From Rhodocyclaceae bacterium (GTDB taxonomy: Bacteria > Pseudomonadota > Gammaproteobacteria > Burkholderiales > Rhodocyclaceae), in NCBI GenBank assembly GCA_016791105.1, contig JAEUNM010000085.1, positions 124,001 through 188,000 of the forward strand: a stretch of 64,000 nucleotides of DNA. Reading direction: 5' to 3'. Made by a program: the position numbers and the translations under genes. Shown here one piece after another: positions 52,782 to 60,915 of the stretch (positions are counted from its first letter, which is position 1; each line of letters begins with the position of its first letter). The notes beneath the pieces were generated by a model that saw only the letters and a list, made by a program, of their open reading frames with translations, was not told where the DNA came from and made no database searches.

Positions 52782-52991
52782 TCAGGCGGGCTTTTTCCAG
52801 GCCGCCGGCCAATCGTCGAAATGATCGATTTCGCGGTCAGCCACGATCAGCGTGTACATGGGTTCGGCCGGAAAATCATTGATGCGGACCTGCCAGATTT
52901 GCCCATCCACGCTCGCCTCGAACGGGGTAAGCGCGCTCGCTGCGCGCCGCCAGGCCACGGCGCGCGCATGGAAATTCTGTAGCTTGCTCAC
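52782..52991 (-). CDS. Small hypothetical protein, translationally coupled
   Basis: 69 residues from a GTG start that overlaps the stop of the upstream gene as GTGA (52988-52991), strong evidence of a real coupled gene. The sequence holds no signal peptide; IDHFDDWPAAWKKPA at the end and WQVRINDFPAEPMYTL in the middle suggest a small alpha/beta domain. No family recognised. It may assist the exported protein encoded just before it, but nothing else supports a function. Confidence 0.65.
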   Translation of the reverse strand: MSKLQNFHARAVAWRRAASALTPFEASVDGQIWQVRINDFPAEPMYTLIVADREIDHFDDWPAAWKKPA

Positions 52992-53485
52992 TGAGCTGAC
53001 GCGGGCGTAACGTTGAAGCGGGCATTGTATTCGGCATTGGTGCGGTTCGAACTGCCTATGATTTCTTCGTACACCGCAGCGCCCTGCAGGCCTTTTTTGA
53101 CGTTTTGCGCCACCAGATAGTCGAAGGTGGGACCGTCCGGATTGCCGTATTTTTCCTGGTCGCGCGCCTGCAGTTGCGCAACTTCCTGCTTGTCCTGCAT
53201 GTAGGCGCGTGCCTGGATGCGCGCGTGGTGACGAATTTCATAGGCCTGGCGCGCACGCTGTTCGGGGCTTAGCCCCTGCTCTATCCAGCCGGCGTCAAGT
53301 TTCGGGATGACGGCAACCTGGTCGTTGTACCACTGCCGGATTTCCGCATTGGTTTGCGGTACCGTCTGCACCTGCGCCGGCGCGCAGTCTGTCGCGGGCG
53401 TTGCGTCGGCATAAAGCGCCGGGCTGGTGAAAATGGCCAGGACGGCGAGGAAATAAAGGCGCAGCATTCGACAAATCGACATCAT
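52988..53485 (-). CDS. Hypothetical exported protein
   Basis: 165 residues from ATG 53485 (GGAAG upstream). The signal peptide is hydrophobic (LYFLAVLAIFTSPALYA). The mature chain is helical and rich in Gln, Arg and charged residues (WYNDQVAVIPKLDAGWIEQG, RHHARIQARAYMQDKQEVAQL in pieces), reminiscent of small periplasmic proteins of unknown function. It is followed by a coupled 69-residue protein. Confidence 0.78.
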   Translation of the reverse strand: MMSICRMLRLYFLAVLAIFTSPALYADATPATDCAPAQVQTVPQTNAEIRQWYNDQVAVIPKLDAGWIEQGLSPEQRARQAYEIRHHARIQARAYMQDKQEVAQLQARDQEKYGNPDGPTFDYLVAQNVKKGLQGAAVYEEIIGSSNRTNAEYNARFNVTPASAQ

Positions 53486-53775
53486 CGCGGGCTTCCTTTC
53501 GGGTCTGGATTTACTGCGAGCGGCAGCCATTCTTCCACGAAGGTTGTCTAGGCACAAGGAAGCCGTGGCCGGGAGCCGCGCCCGGATCGCCGTGGCGCCC
53601 CCAGCAGTGCAGCGGCTGCGCGGAGGCACGCCGGGCACATGCCGGGCCGCCGCAGCGGCAGCAAAAGCCGTAACATGGCGAGCCGTGCATGGGCGCCTGC
53701 GCCCGGCGCCCTGGGCGGCGGCATGCTGCGTGCTGCCGCATGTACATATTCCGTTCGATGAGGTGGCCGCGGGCC

Positions 53776-54165
53776 ATGAATGCGGCTCCGATGCTGGCAG
53801 TTTTCTGTGGTGCCGGGCTGGGCGCGCTGCTGCGCTGGTGGTTGGGCATGTTGCTCAATTCGGTTTTTCCGACCTTGCCCCTGGGTACCCTGGCGGCCAA
53901 CCTGATCGGCGGCCTGCTGATCGGGCTGGCGGTGGGGTTTTTCAGCCACAACGGCGGCCTTGCGCCGGAGTGGCGCCTGTTCGCGGTAACCGGATTTCTG
54001 GGCGGGCTGACCACGTTTTCGACCTTTTCGGCCGAAGTGGTGTCCTTGCTCGCGCACGGGCAGTACCATTGGGCGGTACTGGCCGCCGGCGTGCATCTGT
54101 TCGGATCGCTCACCTGCACGGCAGCCGGCTGGGGCGTGGCGAATTGGCTGTTCATCCCGAAGTGA
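53776..54165 (+). CDS. crcB: Fluoride ion channel CrcB/FluC
   Basis: 129 residues with four hydrophobic segments. The family motif GALLRWW is at the start, ANLIGGLLIG in the middle, and GFLGGLTTFSTFSAE holds the Phe box and Asn-region of the channel. It exports fluoride as a dual-topology dimer in the inner membrane. The start at 53776 gives the usual length (125-130); longer frames exist. I looked upstream for a fluoride riboswitch but saw no convincing match. It is followed by a DUF190 gene, as often seen. Confidence 0.92.
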   Translation: MNAAPMLAVFCGAGLGALLRWWLGMLLNSVFPTLPLGTLAANLIGGLLIGLAVGFFSHNGGLAPEWRLFAVTGFLGGLTTFSTFSAEVVSLLAHGQYHWAVLAAGVHLFGSLTCTAAGWGVANWLFIPK

Positions 54166-54184
54166 TGCCAATGCGGGAGGCAAC

Positions 54185-54505
54185 ATGCAGGCCGTGTTTC
54201 TGAAAATTTACGTGCAGGAAAATCACCGCCACCAGGGCAAGCTGGTGTACGACTGGTTGCTGCAGGAAGCCAACCGCATGGGCCTCACCGGGGGATCGGC
54301 GTTCCGCGCGGTGGCCGGATTTGGCCGCCATCACAAGCTGCACGAAGCGCACTTTTTCGAGCTGGCAGGGGATTTGCCGGTCGAGGTCGGGTTCGTCGCG
54401 CAGGCTGCCGACGCGGATGCTTTTCTGGCTCACATTGCCGCTCAGGGCTTGAATCTGTTTTACGTGCGGCTGCCCGCCGAGTGCGGCAGCACCGGCACGC
54501 CCTGA
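54185..54505 (+). CDS. DUF190 (PII-like) protein
   Basis: 106 residues. MQAVFLKIYVQENHRHQGKL at the start and LLQEANRMGLTGGSAFRAVAGFG in the middle are the DUF190 signature, a PII-like fold. It commonly lies next to crcB. A role as trimeric small-ligand sensor is likely by fold but unproven. Nineteen bases after crcB, so likely one operon. Confidence 0.87.
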   Translation: MQAVFLKIYVQENHRHQGKLVYDWLLQEANRMGLTGGSAFRAVAGFGRHHKLHEAHFFELAGDLPVEVGFVAQAADADAFLAHIAAQGLNLFYVRLPAECGSTGTP

Positions 54506-54693
54506 GCGTCCGCGGCAGCCCACCGCATTCCCCAATTTGCAGCCGGCCGGACCCGGCCGGCGCACCCGCAGACCCCCAGGGCAAGCCGTAAATCTTGCGC
54601 AAACGCACATGCGGCGACGCGAATTTTTCTATGGATTTGCGCCGGATCAAATCGCCCCTGCCCCAGCCGCGCTAATTTCCGCCTATTGCATCT

Positions 54694-54712
54694 GCGAATG
54701 CGTATCATTGCA
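54694..54712. promoter_or_regulatory. Fur-box-like site 1
   Basis: GCGAATGCGTATCATTGCA contains the inverted AATG-N5-CATT-like core of the Fur consensus. It sits 56 bases before the cupredoxin start of an iron-uptake operon, where Fur control is expected. Confidence 0.45.
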
Positions 54713-54721
54713 AACGCAAAC

Positions 54722-54740
54722 GAGATCAATTATCATTTAC
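54722..54740. promoter_or_regulatory. Fur-box-like site 2
   Basis: GAGATCAATTATCATTTAC carries the ATTATCATT half of the Fur consensus and lies 28 bases before the ATG of the cupredoxin gene. Two such sites together strengthen each other, though each alone is imperfect. Confidence 0.45.
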
Positions 54741-54767
54741 GAACTCAACCCAAGGACAGTTTGCATC

Positions 54768-55094
54768 ATGCATATCGCAAAATTCGTCGCCGCCGCGCTC
54801 ATGCTGGGTCCAGCGCTGGCTTTTTCGGCCGACATGGACGTCAATCTGGTGATCCGCGACCATAAATTCGAGCCCGCCGAACTTAAAGTTCCGGCCGGGA
54901 AAAAGTTGAAGCTCATCATCGACAACCAGGACGCCACGGCGGAAGAGTTCGAAAGCCATGAACTGAACCGCGAAAAGGTGATTCCCGGCAAAACCAAAGG
55001 TTCGGTTCTGATCGGGCCGCTCAAGCCGGGCAAATACCCGTTTTACGGTGAGTTTCACGAAGCAACGGCAAAAGGCGTCATCGTCGCGGAATGA
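54768..55094 (+). CDS. Periplasmic cupredoxin-domain protein of an iron-transport operon
   Basis: 108 residues with a signal peptide (VAAALMLGPALAFSA). The mature domain has the cupredoxin pattern LVIRDHKFEPAELKVPAGK and ends with GPLKPGKYPFYGEFHEATAKG. A Met/His/Cys blue-copper set is incomplete (no Cys), as in the EfeO cupredoxin/P19-associated forms that handle iron or copper for FTR1. It is 11 bases upstream of the FTR1 gene. Likely Fur-regulated through the sites at 54694-54740. Confidence 0.85.
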   Translation: MHIAKFVAAALMLGPALAFSADMDVNLVIRDHKFEPAELKVPAGKKLKLIIDNQDATAEEFESHELNREKVIPGKTKGSVLIGPLKPGKYPFYGEFHEATAKGVIVAE

Positions 55095-55105
55095 GGTAAC
55101 AGGTC

Positions 55106-55927
55106 ATGTTGGGCGCAGCCATCATCGTATTTCGCGAAACGCTCGAAGCCGCTCTGCTCATCAGCATCGTGGCGGCGGCCACGCGCAGCCTCAGTCACCG
55201 CACGCGCTGGCTGGTGTTCGGCCTGCTGGCCGGCATTCTGGGATCGCTGGTGGTCGCGGGCTTCATGGACAAAATCGCGCAACTGGCCGACGGCATAGGC
55301 CAGGACATTTTCAACGCGCTGGTGCTGGGCGCAGCGGTGCTCATGCTGGGCTGGCACAACGTCTGGATGGCGCGCCACGGCGCACAAATGGCAAGCGAGG
55401 CGCGCAGCGTGGCGAAATCGGTGCAGGAAGGCCGCCGCGAACTGTCGGCGATCGCACTGGTGATCGCCCTGGCGGTATTGCGCGAAGGTTCCGAAACCGC
55501 GCTATTCCTGTTCGGCCTGGCTTCCGGCAGCGATCTTGCGATGCCGGCCATCCTGAGCGGCGGCGCGCTGGGCATGGGCGCCGGCGCGGGCTTGGGCTAC
55601 GCCATGTATCGCGGCCTGCTGCGCATTCCCCTGCGGCATCTGTTTTCGGTCACCAGTGTACTGATACTGCTGCTGGCCGCCGGCATGGCTGGGCAGTCGG
55701 CCCGCTTCCTGATTCAGGCCGATCTGCTGTCCGGCATGGTTACCCCGCTTTGGGATACGTCACATATTTTGCCGGTCAATTCGCCGGTGGGCTCTTTCCT
55801 GCACGTACTGATCGGGTATGACGCACGCCCGAGCGCAACGCAGGTCATTTTCTACGCGGCGGTTGCCGTGAGCATACTGGTCGGCATGCGCTGGGCGCGC
55901 CCGCGCCGGGCTCCCACTCCCGCCTGA
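55106..55927 (+). CDS. FTR1-family iron permease
   Basis: 273 residues with seven hydrophobic segments. The two iron-binding motifs are RETLE (residues 10-14) and REGSE (126-130). These are the REXXE motifs of Ftr1/EfeU. It imports iron across the inner membrane together with a periplasmic partner, here the upstream cupredoxin. It starts 11 bases after that gene; the outer-membrane protein gene follows after 11 bases. Confidence 0.93.
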   Translation: MLGAAIIVFRETLEAALLISIVAAATRSLSHRTRWLVFGLLAGILGSLVVAGFMDKIAQLADGIGQDIFNALVLGAAVLMLGWHNVWMARHGAQMASEARSVAKSVQEGRRELSAIALVIALAVLREGSETALFLFGLASGSDLAMPAILSGGALGMGAGAGLGYAMYRGLLRIPLRHLFSVTSVLILLLAAGMAGQSARFLIQADLLSGMVTPLWDTSHILPVNSPVGSFLHVLIGYDARPSATQVIFYAAVAVSILVGMRWARPRRAPTPA

Positions 55928-55938
55928 GGCGAGCACTC

Positions 55939-56679
55939 ATGAAAGTATTTTTTGCGGCCGCAGCGGCCGCCACGGCGGCGCTTTGCCTCAATTCCGCGCA
56001 GGCAGCCAATCCGGCGGACTATGTCGCCGTTCCCGCGGTGGAATATGGCGAGCGCGAAATCGATTTCAAATTCGGTAACTTCAATACCCGTGGCGAAGAA
56101 CGCTTCAGCGTGGCCAGTGTCGGCTTCGGCCTGGGCGTCAAGGAGCGCTGGTTTACCGAGCTTTACCTGAAATACGAGCGCGAAGGCAGCGAAGGCACGA
56201 AGCTCGATGCCTTCGAGTGGGAAAACCGCTTTCTGCTCACAGAACCCGGCCAATTTCCGCTCGATATCGGCCTCCTGACCGAAATCGAGCGGCCGCGCGA
56301 TCGCGCCGAAGGTTACGAATTTCGCTTTGGCCCGCTGCTACAGACCGATTTCGGCAAAGTTCAGTTGAACGGCAACCTGCTGTTCGAACGCCACTACCGC
56401 GCCGAACAGGACGGGCCGATGGAAATGGGCTACCAGTGGCAGGTCAAGTATCGCTGGATGCGCGAACTAGAATTCGGTCTGCAGGGCTTCGGCGAATTTG
56501 GCAAGTGGGATGACCACCTGCCGTCCGACCAGCAATCGCATCGCGTCGGGCCTGCGGTATTTGGCAAGATCAGGATGGGCGAGCGCCAGGCTCTGAAATG
56601 GAATGCGGCCTACCTGGCCGGCACTACGCGCTCGTCGCCGGATCACAATTTCCGCATGCTGGTCGAGTACGAATTCTGA
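55939..56679 (+). CDS. Predicted outer-membrane beta-barrel protein of the FTR1 operon
   Basis: 246 residues with a signal peptide (AAAAATAALCLNSAQA). The mature part alternates aromatic/charged strands and ends in MLVEYEF with a C-terminal Phe, the usual outer-membrane barrel end. No family name recognised; it resembles small porin-like proteins that accompany FTR1 operons. It may admit iron or an iron chelate. Confidence 0.75.
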   Translation: MKVFFAAAAAATAALCLNSAQAANPADYVAVPAVEYGEREIDFKFGNFNTRGEERFSVASVGFGLGVKERWFTELYLKYEREGSEGTKLDAFEWENRFLLTEPGQFPLDIGLLTEIERPRDRAEGYEFRFGPLLQTDFGKVQLNGNLLFERHYRAEQDGPMEMGYQWQVKYRWMRELEFGLQGFGEFGKWDDHLPSDQQSHRVGPAVFGKIRMGERQALKWNAAYLAGTTRSSPDHNFRMLVEYEF

Positions 56680-56726
56680 AAATTCGGAAACGCCTGCTTT
56701 GCCTGGCCCGGCCATGGGCCGGCAGG

Positions 56727-57521
56727 CTAACGGCCGACTGCTTGCGTCTCGGTGGGCGTCGTGCCCGCGGGCGGCGCGAACACCGAACCCGTAGCTGGCG
56801 CATTTGCCGGCTGCGCGGTGCCGAACACGCCCGGGGCTTGTGCACCGCCCACCCCCTGTCCCGGCGCGCGCGGCACCTCCTGCGGCACGAATACCCAGTC
56901 GCGGTAATCATCCGCTTCGCGCGTCTTCGGCGCGGGGGCGCCGGCCTGCTGTAGGGGCGCGCCGGTCTGCGCCCGCGCGCCGACGGGCTGGGGCGTGGGC
57001 TTCACGCCGGGTATACCGCCCGATGCAGGGCCGGAAGGCAGCGTAATGCTGCGTCCATCGTCGGATACGATGCCGGGCGTCATGCCGACAGTCACATAGT
57101 CGGGCAACTGGGTACTGAGCGGCTTGCCGTGCGCCAGGCTGTACACGCCAACCACCCGCCCGTCACGCAACACAGTCCCCCACTCGGCCTTGCGCGTGAC
57201 GGGGTCTACGTAAATTCTGCGCAAATGTCGCAGCAGAACGCTTTTGCGCCGGTCTTCCAGCAAATCTTCCAGCTTTGCCGGATAGCTCTGGGCGCCGTCG
57301 CCACCGGCGTCACGGTAGCTTTGCAGCGCACGCGAAAATTCCCCGCCTATGAACAGCAGTTCCTGCTCACGGCTGCGCTTGGCATTGGTGGCCCACAACT
57401 GTGCCGCGCCGGCCATGGTCGCGCCCAATGCCGCCACGGCAAACAGCAGCAGCACATAGGTATAGCCGCGCGCGCCACGCGGCGGGGTGCGACAAGACGG
57501 GGATGATGCGAGGGCAGGCAT
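56727..57521 (-). CDS. Type II secretion pseudopilin-like protein with an atypical N-terminus
   Basis: 264 residues from ATG 57521 (57560 is also possible; neither has a clear ribosome-binding site). The N-terminal helix GARGYTYVLLLFAVAALGA is a prepilin segment with the Gly before the cleavage site. The +5 Glu typical of major pseudopilins is replaced by Leu, as in minor ones. REQELLFIGGEFSRALQSY follows, similar to GspG/minor-pilin proteins. The C-terminal 130 residues are Pro/Gly-rich. It stands alone with no other secretion gene, so the partner system lies elsewhere. Confidence 0.78.
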   Translation of the reverse strand: MPALASSPSCRTPPRGARGYTYVLLLFAVAALGATMAGAAQLWATNAKRSREQELLFIGGEFSRALQSYRDAGGDGAQSYPAKLEDLLEDRRKSVLLRHLRRIYVDPVTRKAEWGTVLRDGRVVGVYSLAHGKPLSTQLPDYVTVGMTPGIVSDDGRSITLPSGPASGGIPGVKPTPQPVGARAQTGAPLQQAGAPAPKTREADDYRDWVFVPQEVPRAPGQGVGGAQAPGVFGTAQPANAPATGSVFAPPAGTTPTETQAVGR

Positions 57522-57797
57522 GGGCTCGGGCGAATCTCGACAGACGAGGCGCCTGGTCATTGTAATCGCCCGGCGCACCGGGCGATGGAACCGATCCCGC
57601 ACCCCTACACTCTGAGTCCGGCGCCGGCTAGGATGGCGCAGCGCAGCATGCGTGTCGCGGGCCGGGCGTGCCGGCGTTTGCACGTGCTGACAAATTTCAA
57701 CAGCGGCGATGGGCGCAATCCTGGATAATCCGGCCGCTTTGTGCCTGCGAGGGCATTTCGACGCATCCGCCAGACATACTTTTTCGATTGATCCGGC

Positions 57798-58295
57798 ATG
57801 ACTACGACTCGTTACAAGCAATTTTTGTTGCTATGCGGCATGACCAGCTTCGCCATGGTGGGCACGGCAGTCACGCTGCAGTACTACGAACACCTGTTGC
57901 CCTGTCCATTGTGCATTTTGCAGCGCTATGGATTTTTGTGGATGGGCGTGTTTGCGCTGGTGGCAGCGCTGGCCGGCCCAGGTACGCTGTCCCGCATCAG
58001 CGCAGGCGTGGCTGCCCTGGGCGGATTCGCCGGCTTCGGCGTGGCTGCCAAACACGTTTGGGTGCTTTATCACCCCGCGGTCAGTTGCGGCATCGACCCG
58101 GTAGAAAATTTCGTCAATGCCCTCCCCATGTCGCGCTGGGTGCCGGCCCTGTTCTATGCCAATGGCGACTGTACGGCGGAATTGCCGCCGGTACTCGGCC
58201 TGCAAATCCCGCTGTGGTCTCTGATCTGGCTATTTACGCTGGCGGCGTGTTGTACCGCAATGGCGCTGCGCGGCAGCCGCCGCGCGCGCGGCTAA
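57798..58295 (+). CDS. dsbB: Disulfide bond formation protein DsbB
   Basis: 165 residues, four membrane segments. The quinone-linked pair CPLC lies at 36-39 and the second pair at C97 and C125, matching DsbB. It reoxidises DsbA in the periplasm using ubiquinone. It stands alone on the plus strand with about 240 bases of non-coding sequence to the previous gene. Confidence 0.93.
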   Translation: MTTTRYKQFLLLCGMTSFAMVGTAVTLQYYEHLLPCPLCILQRYGFLWMGVFALVAALAGPGTLSRISAGVAALGGFAGFGVAAKHVWVLYHPAVSCGIDPVENFVNALPMSRWVPALFYANGDCTAELPPVLGLQIPLWSLIWLFTLAACCTAMALRGSRRARG

Positions 58296-58438
58296 GCATG
58301 CTGTTTCGCACTTGACTTGCAATCAGATCGGATATGCTTGTCAAATTGCCCCGACATGGGCGGCGCGGACGCGGCGCTGGATTAAAACATTTACTGATCG
58401 CTCGCATTTAACCCACTTACAAAAATAGAGGTTCGCAC

Positions 58439-59821
58439 TTGACGGATTCCTATCGGGGCCAGGTGGCCCTCCTGATCGACTTCGAAAATCTCGTTTTCGG
58501 CCTGCAGGATACACACGGCGAAGATTTCGCCGAATTTCTGGACCCCGGATTGCTCATGCGCCTGGCGGAAGAATACGGCCAGGTGGTGGTGGCCAACGCC
58601 TATGGCGATTGGCGCAGCCGCGATCTCAATCAGTTTCAGATCGACCTGTACCGGCTGGGCATCGACCTGGTGCACGTACTCGCGCGCAAACAGTTGAATC
58701 GCATGAAAAATGCAGTGGACGTCAAAATGGCCGTGGATGCGGTCGAATCGGTGTGGACCTTGCCGCACGTCAAAACGTTTGTGATCGTGTCCGGCGACCG
58801 CGATTTCATCCATGTTCTGAAAGCCCTGCGCCGGCACGGCCGCACCGTGATCGGCGTGTCGCCGGATCAGGCGGTGAGCGAAGATTTCGCCGGTCTGTGC
58901 GACCGCTTCGTGCGTTATGGCGCCTTGTCAGCCACGCTCATGCCGGAATCCGCCTCGGCCGCCGCGCGCGCCGAAAGCACCGCCAACATCGAAGACGTGC
59001 GCGAAGCTTTGCGCACCTTGCTGCAGGAACGGCCGGGCGGCATCAAGGGCGCGCAGGTAAAGCCGCTGCTAAGGCGCAAACTGTCGGCCACGTTCGATGA
59101 AAGCGAATACGGCTACACGCGCCTCACCGACATGCTGGCCGCCATGTCCGACGTGGTGCGCGTGGTGCCCGACCTGCGCGGCGGCGACGTGAGCGTGGTT
59201 CCGGCCGACAGTCCCATGGACGGCGAAAGCGCCGCGCCGGGGGACTACCCGGCGGCCGCCATGCTCGCGCCACGCAGCCACCACCCCTGGGCCAGCCGCG
59301 CCCGGCTCGGTCAATATGCATTCGATGCCGACGCCGGGCAGCGCCGCAAAATTCTGCTGGCCTTGTTCCACACCATGCACGAGCGCGAACCTTTCACGCT
59401 GGCGGAAATATTCGCCCGCGTGGTACAGGACAGCGACACCCGCTCGGTCACCATTTCGGCCCTGGCCAAGTATCAGCACATACTGTGGCAATCGCGCGTA
59501 TTCGTACTGGAGCGCGACCAACAGGACAAGCCGGTGCGGGATAGGCTGATGCGCCTGGAACCCGGCATACGCACGCCGGAAGAACTGGTGCGCCGCTACG
59601 AAGCCAGCATCGCATACAAGCTGCACTCGGCCGCCCGCGGCGGTGCCGAACGCCTCACGCCGGAAATTCTGGCGTCCGTACTCGGCCTGGGCGCCGATCC
59701 CGAAGCGCTGGAATATTGCGCCGGCCTGATGCCTGTCCGCGGCGCAATGGCGTCCGGGGACGCCCCTCGCCCCACACCCGGATTGGCCGCCGAGGCCGCG
59801 GAAATCGGCAACCTGGGCTAA
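58439..59821 (+). CDS. NYN-domain nuclease-like protein with LOTUS/OST-HTH domain
   Basis: 460 residues from a TTG start with GAGG 9 bases upstream. The NYN/PIN-like domain (about 8-160) has the acidic set D14 (in LLIDFENL), D94 and D100, and VSGDRDFIHVLKALRRHG near 117-134. The OST-HTH/LOTUS domain (about 180-255) follows, with EDVREALRTLLQERPGGIKGAQV. The C-terminal part is unassigned. Such COG1432 proteins are predicted RNA-binding endonucleases or RNA-processing factors. It lies 156 bases upstream of rpoH; co-transcription is uncertain because rpoH has its own CIRCE element. Confidence 0.85.
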   Translation: MTDSYRGQVALLIDFENLVFGLQDTHGEDFAEFLDPGLLMRLAEEYGQVVVANAYGDWRSRDLNQFQIDLYRLGIDLVHVLARKQLNRMKNAVDVKMAVDAVESVWTLPHVKTFVIVSGDRDFIHVLKALRRHGRTVIGVSPDQAVSEDFAGLCDRFVRYGALSATLMPESASAAARAESTANIEDVREALRTLLQERPGGIKGAQVKPLLRRKLSATFDESEYGYTRLTDMLAAMSDVVRVVPDLRGGDVSVVPADSPMDGESAAPGDYPAAAMLAPRSHHPWASRARLGQYAFDADAGQRRKILLALFHTMHEREPFTLAEIFARVVQDSDTRSVTISALAKYQHILWQSRVFVLERDQQDKPVRDRLMRLEPGIRTPEELVRRYEASIAYKLHSAARGGAERLTPEILASVLGLGADPEALEYCAGLMPVRGAMASGDAPRPTPGLAAEAAEIGNLG

Positions 59822-59910
59822 GCCGCGGCAGGCGTCGCCGGGCACCCGCTTAACGCTCGCACGCGGCAAGCGCCCATTCAAGTTTCGATTTCGGGAACCG
59901 ATTGCCACAT

Positions 59911-59937
59911 TTAGCACTCTGATACAGGGAGTGCTAA
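59911..59937. promoter_or_regulatory. CIRCE element (HrcA operator) upstream of rpoH
   Basis: TTAGCACTC, a 9-base spacer, then GAGTGCTAA: a perfect match to the CIRCE consensus with the correct spacer length. It lies 40 bases before the rpoH ATG. HrcA is expected to repress rpoH through this site. hrcA itself is not in the window. Confidence 0.97.
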
Positions 59938-59977
59938 ATGTGCTACAGTTTCGCTTAACCACGAAGGAGTCGAACGC

Positions 59978-60838
59978 ATGACCAACGCTCTGGCTTTGTA
60001 CAATGTCCCGGTTCCCAGCGCTGCTGGCAGCCTGGAAAGCTACATCCAGACCGCAAACCGGGTTCCCCTGCTGACCGAGCAGGAAGAACTGGACCTTGCC
60101 CGCCGCCTGCGCGACCAAGGCGACATAGACGCCGCGCGCAAACTGGTGTTGTCGCACCTGCGCCTGGTAATTGCCATCGCGCGCGGTTATTTGGGCTATG
60201 GCCTGCCGCACGCCGATCTGATCCAGGAAGGCAATATCGGCCTCATGAAGGCCGTCAAGCGTTTCGATCCGGAGCGCGGCGTGCGCCTCGTATCGTTCGC
60301 CATCCACTGGATCAAGGCGGAAATTCACGAATACATCCTGCGCAACTGGCGCCTGGTCAAAATTGCCACCACAAAAGCGCAGCGCAAGCTGTTTTTCAAC
60401 CTGCGCAGCATGAAGCAGGGCAGCCACAGCCTGTCCACCGAAGAAGCCAGCGCAATTGCCCGCCAACTGGCCGTCAAGCCGGAAGAAGTGGTGGAAATGG
60501 AAACCCGGCTGGGCGGTGGCGATCTGGCGCTGGAAGGCACCCCGGATGAGGACGAACAATTCGCGCCCATCGCCTACCTGGCCGATCCGCACGCGGAGCC
60601 GTCCGAAGTGCTGGAACGCGAGCAAACCCGGCAAATGCGCGATGAAGGCCTGCATGCCGCGCTGGCCGGCCTGGATGAGCGCAGCCGCCGCATCATAGAG
60701 CGCCGCTGGCTCACCGAGGGCGAAGCCGCCACCCTGCACGAACTGGCGGCCGAATATGGCGTGTCGGCCGAACGCATACGCCAGATCGAAGCCCGCGCAA
60801 TGCAGAAAATCCGCGGCCAACTGCAGGCCCTGCACTGA
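59978..60838 (+). CDS. rpoH: RNA polymerase heat-shock sigma factor RpoH (sigma-32)
   Basis: 286 residues with AAGGAG 8 bases before the ATG. Region 2 is [18 protein letters not shown] and VRLVSFAIHWIKAEIHEYIL; the RpoH box region QRKLFFNLRSMKQ is present; region 4 is [27 protein letters not shown]. It directs transcription of chaperone and protease genes. A perfect CIRCE element upstream adds HrcA control to sigma-32 itself. Followed by a bidirectional terminator. Confidence 0.97.
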   Translation: MTNALALYNVPVPSAAGSLESYIQTANRVPLLTEQEELDLARRLRDQGDIDAARKLVLSHLRLVIAIARGYLGYGLPHADLIQEGNIGLMKAVKRFDPERGVRLVSFAIHWIKAEIHEYILRNWRLVKIATTKAQRKLFFNLRSMKQGSHSLSTEEASAIARQLAVKPEEVVEMETRLGGGDLALEGTPDEDEQFAPIAYLADPHAEPSEVLEREQTRQMRDEGLHAALAGLDERSRRIIERRWLTEGEAATLHELAAEYGVSAERIRQIEARAMQKIRGQLQALH

Positions 60839-60861
60839 GCTGAGCAGTCCTTGCGATGCAA

Positions 60862-60887
60862 AAAAAGCCGCCCGTGGGCGGCTTTTT
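60862..60887. terminator. Bidirectional Rho-independent terminator between rpoH and sco
   Basis: GCCGCCC (60867-60873) pairs with GGGCGGC (60876-60882) with A-run to the left and T-run to the right, so both convergent units can end here. Confidence 0.92.
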
Positions 60888-60915
60888 CGTTGCTACGGCA
60901 GCGCCGGCGTTTCGG

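Noticed and set aside
53486..53775. Fluoride riboswitch before crcB
   Set aside because: No recognisable match to the conserved fluoride aptamer; the region is GC-rich and holds only random frames.
59069..60835. 588-codon frame antisense to the NYN gene and rpoH
   Set aside because: Crosses the CIRCE promoter region and two real genes on the other strand; no motif.
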